DNA of 64,000 nucleotides. Origin: Saccharum officinarum (Eukaryota > Streptophyta > Magnoliopsida > Poales > Poaceae). The stretch spans positions 3,290,988 to 3,354,987 of the forward strand of contig CM036167.1 of the NCBI GenBank assembly GCA_020631735.1, written 5' to 3'. The notes beneath the pieces were generated by a model that was not told the DNA's origin, did no database searches, and worked only from the letters and a program-made list of their open reading frames with translations. The position numbers and the translations under genes are program-made. Positions 61,187-64,000 of this stretch are shown here, in pieces (the first letter of the stretch is position 1; every line of letters starts with the position of its first letter).

Positions 61187-63740
61187 ATGTTGGGCTTCTG
61201 CGCCCCCGCGGCCGGTTCACCTCCCGACGAGGCCACGCCGGAGCCGTTCCGTTCGCTGCAGATCGCCACATGCACGGCCGCCGCCGCCGCCGCCACGACA
61301 AAGAAGAAGCGACGGCCCGCCGGCACACCAGGTAAGCTAGCAAATCCAGAGACATGTCTTCGATTTATATACGCTCCAGTTGGCTACATGCATGGTAGCT
61401 AAGCTCGGTGCAGACTCCGAGATCGATCCATCCATCCTGCAAACTAACGCGCGGCGCGGTACGGCAATGGGTGCAGACCCGGACGCGGAGGTGGTGTCGC
61501 TGTCGCCGCGGACGCTGCTGGAGTCGGACCGGTACGTGTGCGAGATCTGCGGGCAGGGGTTCCAGCGCGACCAGAACCTGCAGATGCACCGGCGGCGGCA
61601 CAAGGTGCCGTGGAAGCTGCTGAAGCGGGAGGCCGGGGAGGCGGCGCGGAAGCGGGTGTTCGTGTGCCCGGAGCCCAGCTGCCTGCACCACGACCCCTCC
61701 CACGCACTGGGCGACCTCGTCGGCATCAAGAAGCACTTCCGCCGCAAGCACAGCGGCCAGCGCCAGTGGGTCTGCGTCCGCTGCTCCAAGGCCTACGCCG
61801 TCCACTCCGACTACAAGGCCCACCTCAAGACCTGCGGCACCCGCGGCCATTCCTGCGACTGCGGCCGCGTCTTCTCCAGGTAAAGTAACCAACTTCCCCA
61901 TGGCTCAGCAGCATCTCCATACTGCTCAGTTCTAATAAAGATTATTAGAAAATCCATTAAAAATCAGAATAAGTTTTTTTTCTCCCTTTCGTTGGTTCAT
62001 CACCGGCTGCACGGCCGCTGGGGCCCGCCGGGGCTATGGGCGGTTACATCACACTGTACAGTGCCGGCGGCGGCGGCGGCGGCGCCGGCTCCGCTCTCCT
62101 TTTACGTCTGCTTATTGCGGCATTAACGGGGGAAAGAAAAGGGGGCCGGGTGGGCGGGTGGATCAGAGCACAATTCCCGAGGGCAGCGCGCCCTCCGTCC
62201 TCTGTGTGCGTGCGTGCGTGTGCCGTGTGCGTCGTCGTGCGCATCGATCTCGGTGGTCATGGTGGGCTTCCTCTTGCTACCACGGTTCGGCATGTGTTCC
62301 CGATAGGCGCTAGCCGCCGCTGGGGGTTTCTCGGCTTTGTGCCCGCGCTGCAGCGGCAAGGCAGCGTCGTCTTGGCGCGCCACTCGATGGCCACCCGCAC
62401 GGCGCAGCAGCCCCGCCAGGGCCCAAAACTCCAAGCCTGATAAGCTGACTCCGAGGCCAGCCAGCCGGCCTCTTTGGATCCTCTAGCCGTGCTAGCAGCA
62501 GCGACTTTAAATTCATCGTCGTCGTCTCACGCTCACACATGCAATAAAGTCTCTCTGCTTACGCTCTTGGCTTTTGTTCTTGAGTTGAGTTCACGCGGCC
62601 ATGCACGCATCCTTGGTCTCTTTGCACTCATGCACTACTAGTAGCCAAAATGTTCCCTTTATTTGTTTCCAGATGATACGGGAGTGTTTGCTTATTGGCA
62701 GGGCGGGAGCCTTGTAGTACGTCGTAGCTGAGGTGATTATTAGTGCTCTCAGGCTCATCTGATGAAGTCTCCATCTAATGTGCAGGGTGGAGAGCTTCAT
62801 AGAGCACCAGGACACCTGCAACGCCGGGCGGGCACGGGCGGACGCCTCGCCGGCGTGTGGCGCCGGTGTGGCCGCTGCTAGTGCCGGGTCGCAGCAGCAG
62901 GCGCCGCCGGCCATGTCACTTTCGAGGACAGCATCGAGCACCAGCCCATCCAGCGACATTGTCATCAGCCCGGTGGCCTGGCCCGGTCCGGCACCGGCGA
63001 TTCCAAGCCCTACGACCGCCGCGTTCCACCGGTTCGAACAAGTCCCGTCGCCGCGGACACCGCCATCGGACCACCACCGCGGCGGGCATCACAACCTCGA
63101 GCTCCAGCTCATGCCGCCGTCCTGCAGCGGCGCGGGCGGTGGCGCGTCGGCGTACTGCGGCGGCGCGCCACGCACTCCGGCCGTTCCTCCACAGAGCCAC
63201 GCCGCCGCCGTCATGCAGCTGCAGCTGTCCATCGGCGTCTGCGGCGGCGGCGGGTTCGGGGACGCGGGCGAGCGCGGCGACGAGGTGATGATGCTGGCCG
63301 CAGCAGCGAGGGAGAAGGAGGAGGCGCGGGAGCAGCTGCGGCAGGCAGTGGCGGAGAAGGCGGCGGCGGACGAGGCCCGCGCGCAGGCGAAGCGGCACGC
63401 GGAGCTGGCCGAGCAGGAGCTGGCGAGCGCCAAGCGGATGCGGCGGCAGGCGCAGGTGGAGCTGAGCCGCGCCCACGCGCTCCGGGAGCACGCCGTGCGC
63501 CAGGTGAACGCGACGCTCCTCCAGATCACCTGCCTCGGCTGCCGCCACAGGTTCCGCGCGCGGCCGCTGCAGCGGATGGACGCCGTGGTGGCCCCCGAGG
63601 TGGCCTGCAGCTACATGTCCTCCGTCGTGACAGCAGAGGGCGGCGACGCCGAGGTCGTCGACGACGAGCCGCCCCTCGACGGCGCGGAGGCCATGCTGCG
63701 GCGGCGCCAACACGCCGTGGCCATGGACGTCGTCCTCTAG
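61187..63740 (+). CDS. INDETERMINATE DOMAIN C2H2 zinc-finger transcription factor, LPA1/SGR5 (IDD14/15/16) class
   Basis: This is a plant nuclear DNA-binding regulator. The class includes rice LPA1 and Arabidopsis SGR5, which control shoot gravitropism and organ angle. Exons: 61187-61331, 61477-61879, 62786-63740 (GT-AG introns), 500 residues, stop TAG 63738-63740. Visible features: nuclear signal KKKRR (39-43), then the ID domain. Zinc finger 1 uses C70, C73, H86, H90; finger 2 uses C112, C117, H135, H140; finger 3 uses C148, C151, H164, C168; finger 4 uses C175, C177, H190, C194. The last two are C2HC type, as usual. An EAR-like repressor motif LELQL is at 287-291 and LQLSIG at 328-333. A coiled coil spans about 352-425, followed by a CxxC element TCLGC (C432, C435) that I associate with the IDD14-16 group. 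The start was chosen from the family-like N-terminus ([10 protein letters not shown]). All key residues are present. Exact orthology is not established. Confidence 0.94.
61332..61476 (+). other. IDD intron 1, with two in-frame acceptors
   Basis: The donor is CCAG|GTAAGC. The family-consistent acceptor is GTGCAG|ACCCGG at 61476/61477, which restores GTPDPDAE. A second acceptor GTGCAG|ACTCC at 61413/61414 would add 21 residues in frame with no stop. Confidence 0.85.
61880..62785 (+). other. IDD intron 2 (906 bp), splitting zinc finger 4
   Basis: The donor is CTCCAG|GTAAAG and the acceptor is TGTGCAG|GGTGG. The join falls within an Arg codon between CDCGRVFS and VESFIEHQ, the usual position in this family. 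The intron has a GC-rich 5' half containing a (CGG)n tract at about 62064-62082. No other feature was seen. Confidence 0.9.
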
Positions 63741-64000
63741 GCTCTAGCTAGCCTGAAATCAGATGATGATCTTCGTTTCAATAGCTTCTTGTTTTTGCCA
63801 ACGAGACGCTGGGGTTGCATTGGCGCCTGCATCATTATGAGGTGTGATGTAATCAGATGCTGATGCCTGATGGACAGTGGAACATCGCTAGCTCGATCGA
63901 TCCAGTGCTGCCTAGTGTTCGAGTCCTGTGATGAGCAGGAAGGATGGGAGCGGTAGCCATTAGGCAAATCCAAGGAGAGACGAAGACGAGGGCTAGCTGC
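63741..64000 (+). other. Probable 3' untranslated region of the IDD gene
   Basis: It is non-coding to the window end. No canonical AATAAA is seen; a TGTAATCAGATG stretch at about 63847 could serve as a far upstream element. Confidence 0.5.

Noticed and set aside
62036..62440. 134-codon ORF within IDD intron 2
   Set aside because: It lies entirely in the intron, is GC-rich low complexity, and has no domain.
62916..63713. 265-codon minus-strand ORF opposite IDD exon 3
   Set aside because: It is a mirror ORF from very GC-rich third positions. The plus strand carries the conserved protein.

Overview
The window is grass nuclear DNA, most likely from a panicoid such as the sorghum/sugarcane/Miscanthus/maize group. 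The reasons are nested LTR retrotransposons with plant-type initiator-Met primer sites, Stowaway and CACTA-type DNA transposons, and one intron-containing, GC-rich host gene of the plant-specific INDETERMINATE DOMAIN (IDD) zinc-finger family. By my count about 45 kb of the 64 kb is LTR retrotransposon. Only the last 3 kb carries a recognisable host gene. I found no rRNA, tRNA, CRISPR array or organellar insert.

Layout. 1-9375 (minus strand): a Ty3/Gypsy chromovirus resembling the Tekay/Del group. It has a 3' LTR that starts outside the window, a chromodomain-bearing pol, gag, and an extra ORF upstream of gag whose N-terminus copies the histone H3 tail. Its 5' LTR disappears into a 100-N assembly gap. 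9476-13129: non-coding DNA with two Stowaway MITEs and fragments of other repeats. 13135-24092 (minus strand): a complete but decayed Sirevirus-type Ty1/Copia element flanked by a perfect 5-bp duplication (CATAG). 24098-29492: non-coding DNA with hAT-like and CACTA-like remnants. 29498-53871 (plus strand): an older Copia element with matching GAACA duplications 24.4 kb apart. A tandem, rearranged Sirevirus array (33743-47890) and a 3.9-kb solo LTR of a chromovirus (48609-52509) have inserted into it. 53877-60600: a non-coding mosaic containing an hAT-like element, a CACTA element and several MITEs. 61187-63740 (plus strand): a three-exon IDD gene predicted to encode 500 residues, of the LPA1/SGR5 (IDD14/15/16) class.

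How the parts relate. The order of events can be read from the nesting. The outer Copia came first. The Sirevirus array then landed in its reverse transcriptase/RNase H region, and the chromovirus LTR landed in its 3' untranslated part. Within the Sirevirus array, one unit has an intact pol with a gag broken by one stop codon, and the next unit has an intact gag with a truncated pol. Most nonsense mutations in all elements sit at expected CAG or CAA codons (C to T), as expected for methylated, silenced DNA.

The most unusual item is the H3-tail-like ORF (7531-8504) carried by an element that also encodes a chromodomain, a fold that in other proteins binds the H3 tail. Other points of interest are the arrays of family-specific GC-rich palindromes in both Sirevirus LTR families, the loss of the TATA box from two of the Sirevirus LTRs, and the gag-pol junction whose two reading frames do not overlap.
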